Shown: positions 55,334 through 63,779 of the stretch, piece after piece | Layout of the letters: every line of letters starts with the position of its first letter | How positions within the stretch are numbered: the first letter of the stretch is position 1 | Assembly: GCF_036195045.1 (NCBI RefSeq) | Contig: NZ_CP108100.1 | Span: 6,572,001 to 6,636,000 of the forward strand | DNA: 64,000 nt | Reading direction: 5' to 3' | From: Streptomyces sp. NBC_00236 | GTDB lineage: Bacteria > Actinomycetota > Actinomycetes > Streptomycetales > Streptomycetaceae | Notes under the pieces: generated by a model | The model's database searches: none | What the model saw: only the letters and a program-made list of their open reading frames with translations | Told to the model about the DNA's origin: nothing | Made by a program: the position numbers and the translations under genes

Positions 55334-55364
55334 GTGACGGAAGTCACGTACGAGTGATAAATTC
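55334..55364 (+). promoter_or_regulatory. Shared promoter/operator block of the PaaX cluster, copy 1
   Basis: GTGACGG-N-AGTCA, then 9 bp, then GATAAA and a TC two bases on, matching 62095-62125 at 21 of 31 positions with the same spacing. It contains the inverted repeat TGAC-GGAA-GTCA overlapping a GTGACG/GATAAA -35/-10 pair with 16 bp spacing, 43 bp upstream of the enoyl-CoA hydratase start. Confidence 0.65.
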
Positions 55365-55406
55365 GGGGCCAGGCAGCAGCCCGACGGCCGAAGGGGACCA
55401 CCCTCG

Positions 55407-56234
55407 ATGAGTCCGTTTCCCAGCTCCGCGTCCCGTACGGAGACCTGGCACCATCTGCGGGTGACGACGCAGGACGGCGTCGTCACCGTCACCCTCGCCC
55501 GGCCCGAGAAGCTCAACGCGCTGACCTTCGGCGCCTACGCGGATCTGCGCGACCTCCTGGCCGAGCTGTCGAGGGAGCGCTCCGTGCGCGCCCTCGTGCT
55601 GGCCGGAGAGGGGCGCGGCTTCTGCTCGGGCGGCGATGTGGACGAGATCATCGGAGCCACGCTCGCGATGGACACCGCCCAGTTGCTGGACTTCAACCGG
55701 ATGACCGGGCAGGTGGTACGGGCCCTGCGGGAGTGCCCGTTCCCCGTCGTAGCGGCCGTGCACGGGGTCGCCGCCGGGGCGGGCGCCGTGCTCGCGCTCG
55801 CCGCCGACTTCCGGGTCGCCGACCCCTCGGCGAAGTTCGCCTTCCTCTTCACCCGGGTCGGGCTCTCCGGCGGTGACATGGGCGCGGCCTACCTGCTGCC
55901 CAGGGTCGTCGGCCTCGGCCACGCCACCCGGCTGCTGATGCTGGGCGATCCCGTCCGCGCCCCCGAGGCCGAGCGGATCGGGCTGATCAGCGAACTGGCC
56001 GAGGAGGGCGGGGCCGACGAGCGGGCCGCGGCGCTCGCCCGGCGCCTCGCCGACGGACCCGCGCTCGCCCTCGCCCAGACCAAGGCACTGCTCACCGCCG
56101 AACTCGACATGCCGCTGGCCGCCTCCGTGGAGATGGACGCCGCCACCCAGGCCCTCCTGATGCACGGCGAGGACTACGCCGAGTTCCACGCGGCGTTCAC
56201 CGAGAAGCGGCCGCCGAAATGGCAGGGCCGGTGA
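55407..56234 (+). CDS. Enoyl-CoA hydratase/isomerase family protein
   Basis: A 275-residue crotonase-fold enzyme. The oxyanion-hole segments are LARPEKLNALTF and GEGRGFCSGGDVDEI; the second, PFPVVAAVHGVAAGAGAVLALAADFRVA, includes the trimer helix region. In this context it probably hydrates a ring-opened or dearomatised CoA intermediate. It is the first gene of the plus-strand operon and overlaps the following bifunctional flavoenzyme gene by 16 bp (or 4 bp if the alternative GTG start of the latter is used). The promoter block and PaaX-type operator lie directly upstream. Confidence 0.92.
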   Translation: MSPFPSSASRTETWHHLRVTTQDGVVTVTLARPEKLNALTFGAYADLRDLLAELSRERSVRALVLAGEGRGFCSGGDVDEIIGATLAMDTAQLLDFNRMTGQVVRALRECPFPVVAAVHGVAAGAGAVLALAADFRVADPSAKFAFLFTRVGLSGGDMGAAYLLPRVVGLGHATRLLMLGDPVRAPEAERIGLISELAEEGGADERAAALARRLADGPALALAQTKALLTAELDMPLAASVEMDAATQALLMHGEDYAEFHAAFTEKRPPKWQGR

Positions 56235-58570
56235 TCCGGGTGACACCCCCCGAAGCCCGGCGCCCCGGCCCTCCACCCCCCGGCGGTGAAGCGGAACCAC
56301 TCCGCAGGATCGCCGTCATCGGCGGCGGACCCGGCGGGCTCTACGCCGCTGCCCTGCTCAAACGGCTCGGCCCGCAGCGCGAGATCACCCTCTGGGAGCG
56401 CAACGCCCCCGACGACACGTTCGGCTTCGGCGTCGTCCTCTCCGACGAGACCCTCGGCGGCATCGAGCACGCCGACCCCGCCGTCCACGCCGCACTCCAA
56501 CGCGAGTTCGTCCGCTGGGACGACATCGACATCGTCCACCGCGGCCACACCCAGACCTCCGGCGGTCACGGCTTCGCGGCACTCGGCCGGCGGCGGCTCC
56601 TGGAGATCCTGCACGAGCGCTGCGCCGGTCTCGGGGTGCGCCTCCGCTTCCGCGAGGAGGCACCGCCCGCCGCCGAACTGGCCGCCTCCCACGACCTGGT
56701 GATCGCGGCCGACGGCGTACACAGCCGTACCCGCGACGCCCAGGCGGACCTCTTCGGGCCCCACATCACCGCCCACCGCTGCCGGTACATCTGGCTCGCC
56801 GCGGACTTCGCCCTGGACGCCTTCCGCTTCGAGACCGCCGAGACCGCGTACGGCGTGATGCAGCTGCACGCCTACCCCTTCTCTCCCGACGCCTCGACCG
56901 TCATCGTCGAGATGCGCGAAGAGGTCTGGCGCGCGGCCGGATTCGACACCTGCGACCCCGCCGAGTCGACCCGGCACTGCGCCAAGATCTTCGCCGACGC
57001 CCTGGGCCACCGGCCGCTGCGCTCCCACAACTCCTCCTGGCTCACCTTCCGCACCGTCGTCAACGAGCACTGGTCGCACGGGAACACGGTCCTCATCGGT
57101 GACGCCGCCCACACCGCGCACTTCTCCATCGGCTCCGGCACCAAACTCGCCGTCGAGGACGCACTCGCCCTCGCCGCCTGCATCGAGGAACAGCCGGACC
57201 TGCCGACAGCCCTCGCCGCGTACGAGAGCGAGCGCAGGCCCGTCGTCGAGTCGACCCAGCGCGCCGCCGCGGCCAGCCTGCGCTGGTTCGAGGAGCTGGG
57301 TACGTACGTCGACCAGCCGCCCCGTCAGTTCGCCTTCAACCTCCTCACCCGCAGCCGCCGCGTCACCCACGACAACCTGCGGCTGCGCGACGCCTCGTTC
57401 ACCGCGGCCGTCGAGGACGAGTTCGGCTGCCCGCCCGGCACCCCGCCGATGTTCACTCCGCTGCGGCTGCGGGCCCTGGAGCTGCGCAATCGCGTCGTCG
57501 TCTCGCCCATGGACATGTACTCCGCTACCGACGGCGTCCCCGGCGACTTCCACCTCGTCCACCTCGGTGCGCGGGCGCTGGGAGGTGCCGGGCTGGTCAT
57601 GACGGAGATGGTGTGCGTGAGCCCCGAGGGCCGCATCACCCCGGGCTGCACCGGCCTCTACACCGACGAGCAGGCCGCCGCCTGGACCAGGATCGCCGGC
57701 TTCGTGCACACCGGGTCGCCCGGCACCGCCATCGGGATCCAGCTCGGCCACTCCGGCCGCAAGGGCTCCACCAAGCTCATGTGGGAGGGCATCGACCAGC
57801 CGCTCGACGACGGCAACTGGCCGCTGACCGCCGCCTCCGCGCTCCCGTACGCGCCGGGCGTCAACCAGATCCCGCACGCCCTGGACCGCGCGGGGATGGA
57901 CACCGTCCGCGAGCAGTTCGCGTCCGCCGCCCGACGCGCCGAGGCCTGCGGGTTCGACCTCCTCGAACTGCACTGCGCCCACGGCTATCTGCTCTCGGGC
58001 TTCCTCTCCCCGCTGACCAACCACCGCACCGACGCCTACGGGGGCACCCTGGCCAACCGGCTCCGCTTCCCGCTGGAAGTCTTCGACGCGGTCCGTGAAC
58101 GGTGGCCCGACGACCGGCCGATGACCGTCCGGATCTCCGCGACCGACTGGGCCGAGGGCGGGACGACGGGCGAGGACGCCGTCGAGATCGCCCGCGCCTT
58201 CGTCGCGCACGGCGCCGACGCCATCGACGTCTCCACCGGGCAGGTCGTCCCCTCCGAACAGCCCGAGTACGGGCGCTCGTACCAGACCCCGTACGCCGAC
58301 CGGATCCGCAACACCCTGTGCGTGCCCGTCATCGCCGTCGGCGCCATCTCCTCCTGGGACGACGTCAACTCCCTGCTGCTCGCGGGCCGCGCCGACCTCT
58401 GCGCCCTGGCCCGCCCGCATCTGTACGACCCGCACTGGACGCTCCACGCAGCAGCCGACCAGGGCTACACCGGGCCGGGCGCCCCCTGGCCGCTCCCGTA
58501 CCGCGCGGGCAGCCGTACCCCGCCGACGGGCCGTACGGACGCACCGAAGCCGCGGCTCACTCTGGACTGA
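56219..58570 (+). CDS. Bifunctional FAD monooxygenase/old-yellow-enzyme reductase (aminobenzoyl-CoA or salicylyl-CoA type)
   Basis: A 783-residue fusion. The N-terminal flavin monooxygenase has IAVIGGGPGGLYAAALLKRLG (about 30-50) and IGDAAHTAHFSIGSGTKLAVEDA; the C-terminal half (from about 410) is an old-yellow-enzyme barrel with VVSPMDMYSATDG and QLGHSGRKGS. This architecture is that of 2-aminobenzoyl-CoA monooxygenase/reductase and the actinobacterial salicylyl-CoA 5-hydroxylase/oxidoreductase. It would hydroxylate and partly reduce a CoA-activated aromatic acid. The start may be ATG 56219 or GTG 56231 (GTGA overlap with the hydratase stop). Its end overlaps the convergent gene by 14 bp. 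Confidence 0.9.
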   Translation: MAGPVIRVTPPEARRPGPPPPGGEAEPLRRIAVIGGGPGGLYAAALLKRLGPQREITLWERNAPDDTFGFGVVLSDETLGGIEHADPAVHAALQREFVRWDDIDIVHRGHTQTSGGHGFAALGRRRLLEILHERCAGLGVRLRFREEAPPAAELAASHDLVIAADGVHSRTRDAQADLFGPHITAHRCRYIWLAADFALDAFRFETAETAYGVMQLHAYPFSPDASTVIVEMREEVWRAAGFDTCDPAESTRHCAKIFADALGHRPLRSHNSSWLTFRTVVNEHWSHGNTVLIGDAAHTAHFSIGSGTKLAVEDALALAACIEEQPDLPTALAAYESERRPVVESTQRAAAASLRWFEELGTYVDQPPRQFAFNLLTRSRRVTHDNLRLRDASFTAAVEDEFGCPPGTPPMFTPLRLRALELRNRVVVSPMDMYSATDGVPGDFHLVHLGARALGGAGLVMTEMVCVSPEGRITPGCTGLYTDEQAAAWTRIAGFVHTGSPGTAIGIQLGHSGRKGSTKLMWEGIDQPLDDGNWPLTAASALPYAPGVNQIPHALDRAGMDTVREQFASAARRAEACGFDLLELHCAHGYLLSGFLSPLTNHRTDAYGGTLANRLRFPLEVFDAVRERWPDDRPMTVRISATDWAEGGTTGEDAVEIARAFVAHGADAIDVSTGQVVPSEQPEYGRSYQTPYADRIRNTLCVPVIAVGAISSWDDVNSLLLAGRADLCALARPHLYDPHWTLHAAADQGYTGPGAPWPLPYRAGSRTPPTGRTDAPKPRLTLD

Positions 58571-58988
58571 GCGGCAGGCACTCGTGGCAGAGGCAGGGAT
58601 CGGGGTGCGGGGCGGCGTGATGGGTGTGGCGTCCCAGCCGCGCGGTCCTGTCCAGCCGCTCCGCCAGTTCGGCCGCCTCCTCACGCGTCCGCACGGGCAT
58701 GGCGGCGCACCGCTTGAGGACGGCGGGGGAGTACACCAACCGGGGCCGGAAGGTGTGCAGATGCCGGGTCCCGGTGTCGATGGTGATCCACCGCCCGGTG
58801 TGCCGGCCGTGGCCCACCGCGGTCAGCTGCGCGTTGCCCATTCCGGGATGGGTGTCCACGACGTAGACCTTCGCCCCGCCCCGGAAAGCCTTCGTGCCGG
58901 GCCGGAACTCCTGCCCCAGATCCCCGTACCGCCGCCACCGTACGACGTTCGCCGCGACCAGCCACTGGGGTTCGGGTACGTCATCCAT
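58557..58988 (-). CDS. Hypothetical actinobacterial protein
   Basis: A 143-residue basic protein I do not recognise by family. EFRPGTKAFRGGAKVYVVDTHPGMGNAQLTAVGHGRHTGRWITI forms a strand-rich core and the C-terminus has a CLCHEC motif with neighbouring histidines (HTHHAAPHPDPCLCHECL) that may bind zinc. No signal peptide. It overlaps the bifunctional flavoenzyme gene tail to tail by 14 bp, and its ATG overlaps the last codons of the GNAT remnant upstream on the same strand, suggesting it was once coupled to that gene. Confidence 0.75.
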   Translation of the reverse strand: MDDVPEPQWLVAANVVRWRRYGDLGQEFRPGTKAFRGGAKVYVVDTHPGMGNAQLTAVGHGRHTGRWITIDTGTRHLHTFRPRLVYSPAVLKRCAAMPVRTREEAAELAERLDRTARLGRHTHHAAPHPDPCLCHECLPLSPE

Positions 58989-59553
58989 CGCTCTCCTCCG
59001 CGCTGATCAGCAGCCGGTCCGAGAGGGGCCGGTAGCCGATGCGGGTGTACACGCCGTTGCTCGTCGGGTTTCGCCAGGGTCATTCGTTCGGATCAGGCCG
59101 GATCAGGGAGCAGCTCCCGGTCCGCCGGAGTCGCCGGCCTCGCCCGGCCACCGGGAGCGGGCGACGGCGGGGTCGGCTCGCCCAGCCGGTACAGACGCTG
59201 CTCCTTGTCGACGCGGTGCCCCGGCCAATGCGCCGCCACCGCCCGGGCGGTGGCCCGGTCGGCGTTCACACGGGTCAGCCGGCGGGTGGCCATCAGCGGG
59301 GCGATCGCCTCGGGGCGACCGCGTTCAGCGTCGCCGGGTAGGGCGGCGTATGCAGCAGGGTGCCCGCCACCTCGCCGTCGACGCCACGCCACCAGCCCAG
59401 TACCGGATCGTGGCCGCCGTAGGCGCGGGGCCCGTGGCGGCGCAGGGCAGCGGTGACGGTCAGCATGACCGTGCTCTCGGCAGGCCGGGCGCTCAGCGAG
59501 GGGCCGGCCGTGGCGAGGAAGAGCCCGACGTCGTCCGTGAAGGTCCAGGTCAT
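58981..59553 (-). pseudogene. GNAT acetyltransferase pseudogene
   Basis: Three pieces of one acetyltransferase lie in different frames. The start (MTWTFTDDVGLFLATAGPS, from ATG 59553) runs to about 59320, where loss of a base shifts the frame. The second piece (MATRRLTRVNADRATARAV to TPADRELL) stops at 59093. The third (NPTSNGVYTRIGYRP to a stop at 58981) is the usual C-terminal acetyl-CoA-binding end. The intervening catalytic core, roughly 100 residues, is missing, so sequencing error alone cannot explain it. The remnant sits inside the aromatic catabolic cluster. Confidence 0.8.
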
Positions 59554-59595
59554 GCATCGGCATTCTGCCGGGCGCACCGCGACCGGGGCACGCGG

Positions 59596-60411
59596 TTATC
59601 CGCCGACGAACTCCGCCCCGGCATCCCGCAATCGCTCGTGCAGCAGCCCGAACACCTTCGCCGACCTCCCGCCCGGCCACGTCGGCGGAAGCAGCTCCTT
59701 CGGCAGTCCCGGATCCGCGTACGGCACCTGCCGCCAGGAGTCCAGCGCCATCAGGTAGTCGCGGTACGCCGCCTCCGGAGCCGGCGCCCGCTCCGGGCGC
59801 GCCTCCCAGGACCGCAGCACCGGCTCGTGCCGCTCCAGGAAGCCCTCGTGCAGCCGGGCCACGGCGTCCAGGTCCCACCAACGCGCCACCGACTCCCCGG
59901 TGGCCGCGAACCCCAGGTGGTCACCGCGGAACAGCTCCACGTACGGGGTGAGGTCCAGACGCTCCAGGGTGTGCCGCGTCTCCTCGTACAGCGCGGCCGG
60001 CGCGATCCACACGCCGGGGGCGGCCGTGCCGAAGCCGAGACCGGACAGCCGTGAGCGCAGCAGGTGCCGCTTGTGGCGTTCGGCCTCCGGTACGGAGAAC
60101 ACGGCGAGCACCCAGCCGTCCTCGATGCGCGGGTCCGGATGCCGGTAGATCCGCCGGTCCCCGTCGTCGAGCAGCTGGCGCGCGTCGGCCGACAGGGCGT
60201 ACCCGGCGGCCCCGCCCGGCGTCCGGGCCGCGACGAGCAGGCCACGCCGCTTCAGCCGGGAGACGGAGGACCGTACGGCGGGGGCCTCGACACCGACCGC
60301 ACCGAGCAGCCGGACGAGTTCCGCCACCGGTATCGGGGCGTCGCCCGGGGTGCGGCCGTACGCACCGTAGAGCGTGACGATCAGCGAGCGGGGAGTGTGC
60401 GGTTCGACCAT
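59596..60411 (-). CDS. paaX: PaaX family transcriptional regulator
   Basis: A 271-residue PaaX-type GntR-like repressor. The N-terminal winged helix (PRSLIVTLYGAYGRTPGDAPIPVAELVRLLGAVGVEAPAVRSSVSRLKRRGLL) is followed by the central domain WVLAVFSVPEAERHKRHLLRSRLSGLGFGTAAPGVWIAP and C-terminal domain ending AYRDYLMALDSWRQVPY-DPGLP, all typical. PaaX proteins are released by an aryl-CoA inducer. ATG 60411 is preferred because it lies 4 bp after the ligase stop (TGA-TCAC-ATG), indicating coupling. It should control the whole aromatic cluster through the shared operator blocks. Confidence 0.92.
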   Translation of the reverse strand: MVEPHTPRSLIVTLYGAYGRTPGDAPIPVAELVRLLGAVGVEAPAVRSSVSRLKRRGLLVAARTPGGAAGYALSADARQLLDDGDRRIYRHPDPRIEDGWVLAVFSVPEAERHKRHLLRSRLSGLGFGTAAPGVWIAPAALYEETRHTLERLDLTPYVELFRGDHLGFAATGESVARWWDLDAVARLHEGFLERHEPVLRSWEARPERAPAPEAAYRDYLMALDSWRQVPYADPGLPKELLPPTWPGGRSAKVFGLLHERLRDAGAEFVGG

Positions 60412-60415
60412 GTGA

Positions 60416-62053
60416 TCATTCTCGGCCCGGTGTGCCGGGGTCCGCACCGGGTTCGTCCGCGCGAAGCCGGAACCGCTGCAGTTTGCCGGTCGCCGTACGG
60501 GGGAGTGCGGGCAGGAACGTGATGAGGCGGGGGCATTTGTGCGGGGCCAGCTCGGAGCGCATGAAGGCGCGCAGCGCGTCGGCCGTCAGGTCCGAGCCCT
60601 CCCGGCGCACCACGTACGCCGCGACGATCCGGCCGCGCAGCTCGTCCGCACGGCCCACCACCGCGGCTTCCGCCACGTCGGGGTGGCGCAGCAGGGCGTC
60701 CTCGACCTCGGGGCCCGCGATGTTGTAGCCGGAGGAGATGATCATGTCGTCGGCGCGGGCCACGTAGCGGAAGTAGCCGTCCGCGTCGCGCACGTAGGTG
60801 TCGCCGGTGAGGTTCCAGCCGTGCCGCACGTACTCCCGCTGCCGCTCGTCCGCGAGGTAGCGGCAGCCGACCGGACCGCGCACCGCGAGCAGCCCCGGCT
60901 CGCCGTCCGGCACCGGTTCGCCCTCGGCGTCCACCACCCGGGCCTGCCAGCCGGGGACCGGGACGCCCGTGGTGCCGGGGCGGATGGCGTCGTCGGCGGC
61001 GGAGACGAAGATGTGCAGCAGCTCGGTGGCACCGATGCCGTTGATGATCTTCAGGCCGGTGCGCTCGTACCAGGACTGCCAGGTCGCGACGGGCAGGTTC
61101 TCGCCCGCGGACACACAGCGGCGGAGTGCGGAGAGGTCGTGCCCGTCGAGCTGGTCGAGCATCACCCGGTAGGCGGTCGGGGCGGTGAACAGCACCGACA
61201 CCCGGTGCGCGGCCAGGGCGGGCAGCAGTTGCTTGGGGCCCGCCTGTTCCAGCAGCAGGGCCGACGCGCCGGCCCGCAGCGGGAAGACGACCAGACCGCC
61301 GAGCCCGAAGGTGAAACCGAGCGGCGGACTGCCGGCGAAGACGTCGTCGGGCACCGGCCGCAGGACGTGCCGGGAGAAGGTGTCCGCGATGGCCAGCACA
61401 TCGCGGTGCAGATGCATACAGCCCTTGGGGCGCCCGGTGGTCCCCGAGGTGAAGGCGATCAGTGCCACGTCGTCCGCCGCGGTGTCCACGGCCGGGTACG
61501 GGCCCGGCCGGGCTTCGGCCAGCCGCAGCAGGTCGTCGGGTGCGTCGCCGCCGTAGGCCGTGATCCGCAGCCCCGGCACATCGGCCTTCACCAGGTCGTC
61601 GACGGTCCGGACATCGCACAGCGCATGACTGACGCGGGCGATCGAGCAGATCGTGGCGAGTTCGGCCGCCCGCTGCTGGGCCAGTACGGTGACGGCGACC
61701 GCGCCGGCCTTCAGCACCGCCAGCCAGCAGGCGGCGAGGTGGGGCGTGGTGGGGCCGCGCAGCAGCACGCGGTTGCCGGGTACGACCCCCAGGTCCGAGG
61801 TGAGGACGTGGGCGATCCGGTCGACCAGGTCCCGCAGCTCCCCGTAGCTCAGCACACCGCCGTCGGGCGTACGGAAGGCGGGCCGGCCGGACCCGAAGCG
61901 CTCGGCCGTACGGTCCAGGAGCTCCGCGGCGCAGTTGAGCCGGTCCGGGTAGTGCAGCTCGGGCAGGTCGAAGACCAGTTCCGGCCACTGGTCGGCGGGT
62001 GGCAGATGTTCCCTGGCGAAGCTGTCGATGTGCGCTGAGGAATTCGGTTCCAT
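60416..62053 (-). CDS. Benzoate-CoA ligase family (probable 2-aminobenzoate/salicylate-CoA ligase)
   Basis: A 545-residue ANL-superfamily acyl-CoA ligase. The ATP motif FTSGTTGRPKG, the A5-type ATE motif GIGATELLHIF and the C-terminal PRTATGKLQRFRLR with catalytic Lys are intact. PPADQWPELVFDLPELHYPDRLNCAAELLD at the start is typical of 2-aminobenzoate-CoA ligase and related aryl-CoA ligases. It activates the aromatic acid for the bifunctional flavoenzyme. ATG start; a good promoter (TTGACT 62103-62108, TACGCT 62081-62086, 16 bp apart) precedes it and overlaps the divergent promoter of the acyl-CoA dehydrogenase gene. Confidence 0.92.
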   Translation of the reverse strand: MEPNSSAHIDSFAREHLPPADQWPELVFDLPELHYPDRLNCAAELLDRTAERFGSGRPAFRTPDGGVLSYGELRDLVDRIAHVLTSDLGVVPGNRVLLRGPTTPHLAACWLAVLKAGAVAVTVLAQQRAAELATICSIARVSHALCDVRTVDDLVKADVPGLRITAYGGDAPDDLLRLAEARPGPYPAVDTAADDVALIAFTSGTTGRPKGCMHLHRDVLAIADTFSRHVLRPVPDDVFAGSPPLGFTFGLGGLVVFPLRAGASALLLEQAGPKQLLPALAAHRVSVLFTAPTAYRVMLDQLDGHDLSALRRCVSAGENLPVATWQSWYERTGLKIINGIGATELLHIFVSAADDAIRPGTTGVPVPGWQARVVDAEGEPVPDGEPGLLAVRGPVGCRYLADERQREYVRHGWNLTGDTYVRDADGYFRYVARADDMIISSGYNIAGPEVEDALLRHPDVAEAAVVGRADELRGRIVAAYVVRREGSDLTADALRAFMRSELAPHKCPRLITFLPALPRTATGKLQRFRLRADEPGADPGTPGRE

Positions 62054-62080
62054 GAAGGATCGCCCCCTTGTCGCCCTTGG

Positions 62081-62108
62081 AGCGTATCGTTTGGGTGACG
62101 GTAGTCAA
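62081..62108 (-). promoter_or_regulatory. Promoter of the ligase-paaX operon
   Basis: On the minus strand TTGACT and TACGCT are separated by 16 bp, placing the transcription start about 20 nt before the ligase ATG. It overlaps the plus-strand block at 62095-62125, so one bound regulator could block both directions. Confidence 0.65.
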
Positions 62109-62125
62109 CGGTCCGCGATAAAGTC
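62095..62125 (+). promoter_or_regulatory. Shared promoter/operator block of the PaaX cluster, copy 2
   Basis: GTGACGG-N-AGTCA with TGAC-GGTA-GTCA inverted repeat and GATAAA, spaced exactly as at 55334-55364. It lies 50 bp upstream of the acyl-CoA dehydrogenase ATG and overlaps the divergent ligase promoter. Confidence 0.65.
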
Positions 62126-62174
62126 CCGGTCCCGGAAGGGACGGCACCGGGACGTTCGACAGAGAGGCGCCGGT

Positions 62175-63302
62175 ATGACGGCATTCTCGCTCGATCCGGC
62201 ACAGACCGCCTGGTGCGAGGAACTGCGCACCCTGGCCGACGAGCGGCTGCGCCCGCTCGCGGAGAAGGGCGAGCCGGGGCACGTCAACCGCCCTCTGGTG
62301 GCGGCGCTCGGCGAGCTCGGGCTGCTGGACCGGATGCTCGGGTCCGGCGCCCTCGATCTGTGCCTGCTGCGCGAATCGCTCGCCCGCGGCTGCACGGAGG
62401 CCGAGACCGCCCTGGCGCTCCAGGGCCTCGGGACGTACCCGATCGTGCAGGCGGGCACCTCGGCCCACCGCGAGCGCTGGCTCCCCGAGGTCCGCGCGGG
62501 CCGCGCCGTCGCCGCTTTCGCGCTCAGCGAGCCGGGGGCCGGTTCCGACGCGGCGGCGCTGGCCCTGGACGCCGTGCACGCGCCGGAGGGCTGGCGGCTG
62601 ACCGGCGAGAAGTGCTGGATCTCCAACGCCCCGGAGGCGGACTTCTACACCGTCTTCGCCCGGACGACGCAGGGCGCCGGAGCGCGGGGCGTCACCGCGT
62701 TCCTGATCCCCGCCGACCGCCCCGGCCTGACCGGCACCCCGCTGGACATGCTGTCCCCGCATCCGATCGGCGCGCTCCGCTTCGACGGAGTCCCGGTCAC
62801 CCCGGACGATGTGCTCGGCGAACCTGACCGGGGCTTCCGGGTCGCCATGAACACCCTCAACCTCTTCCGGCCCAGCGTCGGCGCCTTCGCCATCGGCATG
62901 GCCCGGGCGGCGCTCGACGCCACTGTGGAACACACCGCCACCCGCACCGCGTTCGGCGGGCCGCTGAGCGATCTGCAGGCCGTCTCCCACCAGGTCGCGG
63001 AGATGGCCACCCGCACCGAGGCCGCCCGGCTGCTCGTGTACGCGGCCGCCGCCGCGTACGACGCGGGGGAGCCGGGCGTCCCGCGGCGGGCCGCCATGGC
63101 GAAGCTGTACGCCACCGAGACCGCGCAGTACGTCGTGGACACCGCCGTCCAGCTCCACGGCGCCCGCGCCCTGCGCCGCGGGCATCTGCTCGAACACCTC
63201 TACCGCGAGGTCCGCGCCCCCCGTATCTACGAGGGCGCCAGCGAGGTGCAGCGCACGATCATCGCCAAGGAGCTGTACGCGAACCGGGAGCCGTCCGCAT
63301 GA
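62175..63302 (+). CDS. Acyl-CoA dehydrogenase
   Basis: A 375-residue acyl-CoA dehydrogenase of ordinary length. FALSEPGAGSDAAAL and EKCWISNAPEADFYTVFARTT are the FAD/substrate motifs of the middle domain; the C-terminal VQLHGARALRRGHLLEHLYREVRAPRIYEGASEVQRTIIAKEL contains the usual ending, with the catalytic Glu position near YEGASE. In the catabolic cluster it probably oxidises a ring-cleaved or alicyclic CoA ester, with electrons passing to EtfAB. ATG 62175 has a GAGAGG site; the open frame before it crosses the promoter. Stop overlaps the RidA gene (ATGA). Confidence 0.93.
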   Translation: MTAFSLDPAQTAWCEELRTLADERLRPLAEKGEPGHVNRPLVAALGELGLLDRMLGSGALDLCLLRESLARGCTEAETALALQGLGTYPIVQAGTSAHRERWLPEVRAGRAVAAFALSEPGAGSDAAALALDAVHAPEGWRLTGEKCWISNAPEADFYTVFARTTQGAGARGVTAFLIPADRPGLTGTPLDMLSPHPIGALRFDGVPVTPDDVLGEPDRGFRVAMNTLNLFRPSVGAFAIGMARAALDATVEHTATRTAFGGPLSDLQAVSHQVAEMATRTEAARLLVYAAAAAYDAGEPGVPRRAAMAKLYATETAQYVVDTAVQLHGARALRRGHLLEHLYREVRAPRIYEGASEVQRTIIAKELYANREPSA

Positions 63303-63700
63303 GCCCGATCCACCGGATCAACCCCGCCGAACTCTCCCCGCCCGCGGGCTTCTCGCACGCGGTCACCGCCACCGGGAGTCAACTGGTCTTCCTCGCCGGG
63401 CAGACCGCCCTCGACCAGCGGGGCGACATCGTGGGAGGCACCCTGCCCGAGCAGTTCGCCACCGCGCTCACCAATCTGCTCGGCGCCCTGCGCGCGGCCG
63501 GGGGCGCCCCCGCCGACCTGGCACGGGTCACGGTCTACGCCACCGATGTCGCCGACTACCGGGCGAACGCCGCCGAGCTGGGCCGGATCTGGCGGCGGCT
63601 GGCGGGCCGCGACTACCCGGCGATGGCGGTCATCGGGGCGGTGCGGCTCTGGGACGAACAGGCCCTGGTCGAGATCGACGGGGTGGCGGTCCTGCCCTGA
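63299..63700 (+). CDS. RidA/YjgF family protein
   Basis: A 133-residue RidA-like protein (imine/enamine deaminase family). SHAVTATGSQLVFLAGQTALDQRGDIVGGTLPEQFATALTNLLGALRAAGG is typical, and VTVYATDVADYRANAAELGRIW the second helix region. RidA hydrolyses reactive enamines. Translationally coupled to the acyl-CoA dehydrogenase, it would make sense in a pathway that removes the amino group of 2-aminobenzoate as an enamine or imine intermediate; a YjgF-like gene is known to me from aminobenzoate clusters of Azoarcus. The conserved Arg of active RidA is not evident to me, so it could belong to another Rid subgroup. Confidence 0.88.
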   Translation: MSPIHRINPAELSPPAGFSHAVTATGSQLVFLAGQTALDQRGDIVGGTLPEQFATALTNLLGALRAAGGAPADLARVTVYATDVADYRANAAELGRIWRRLAGRDYPAMAVIGAVRLWDEQALVEIDGVAVLP

Positions 63701-63705
63701 CGCAC

Positions 63706-63751
63706 GAACGCCCTGTGCGGGCCCGGGAGTCCGGGACCGCACAGGGCGTTC
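63706..63751. terminator. Bidirectional terminator after the RidA gene
   Basis: Exact 15-bp arms (GAACGCCCTGTGCGG) around a 16-nt loop with an inner CCCGG/CCGGG pair. It separates the RidA gene from the convergent monooxygenase gene. Confidence 0.85.
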
Positions 63752-63779
63752 AAACACTCTCAGAGCGATCGGCGCATGA

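Noticed and set aside
59093..59881. Single 262-codon minus-strand frame read as one gene
   Set aside because: Its first half is a shadow of the PaaX gene; only the last part encodes acetyltransferase residues, as the middle piece of the pseudogene.
62028..62174. Upstream extension of the acyl-CoA dehydrogenase frame
   Set aside because: It would run through the divergent ligase start and both promoters; ATG 62175 has a ribosome site and begins the conserved fold.
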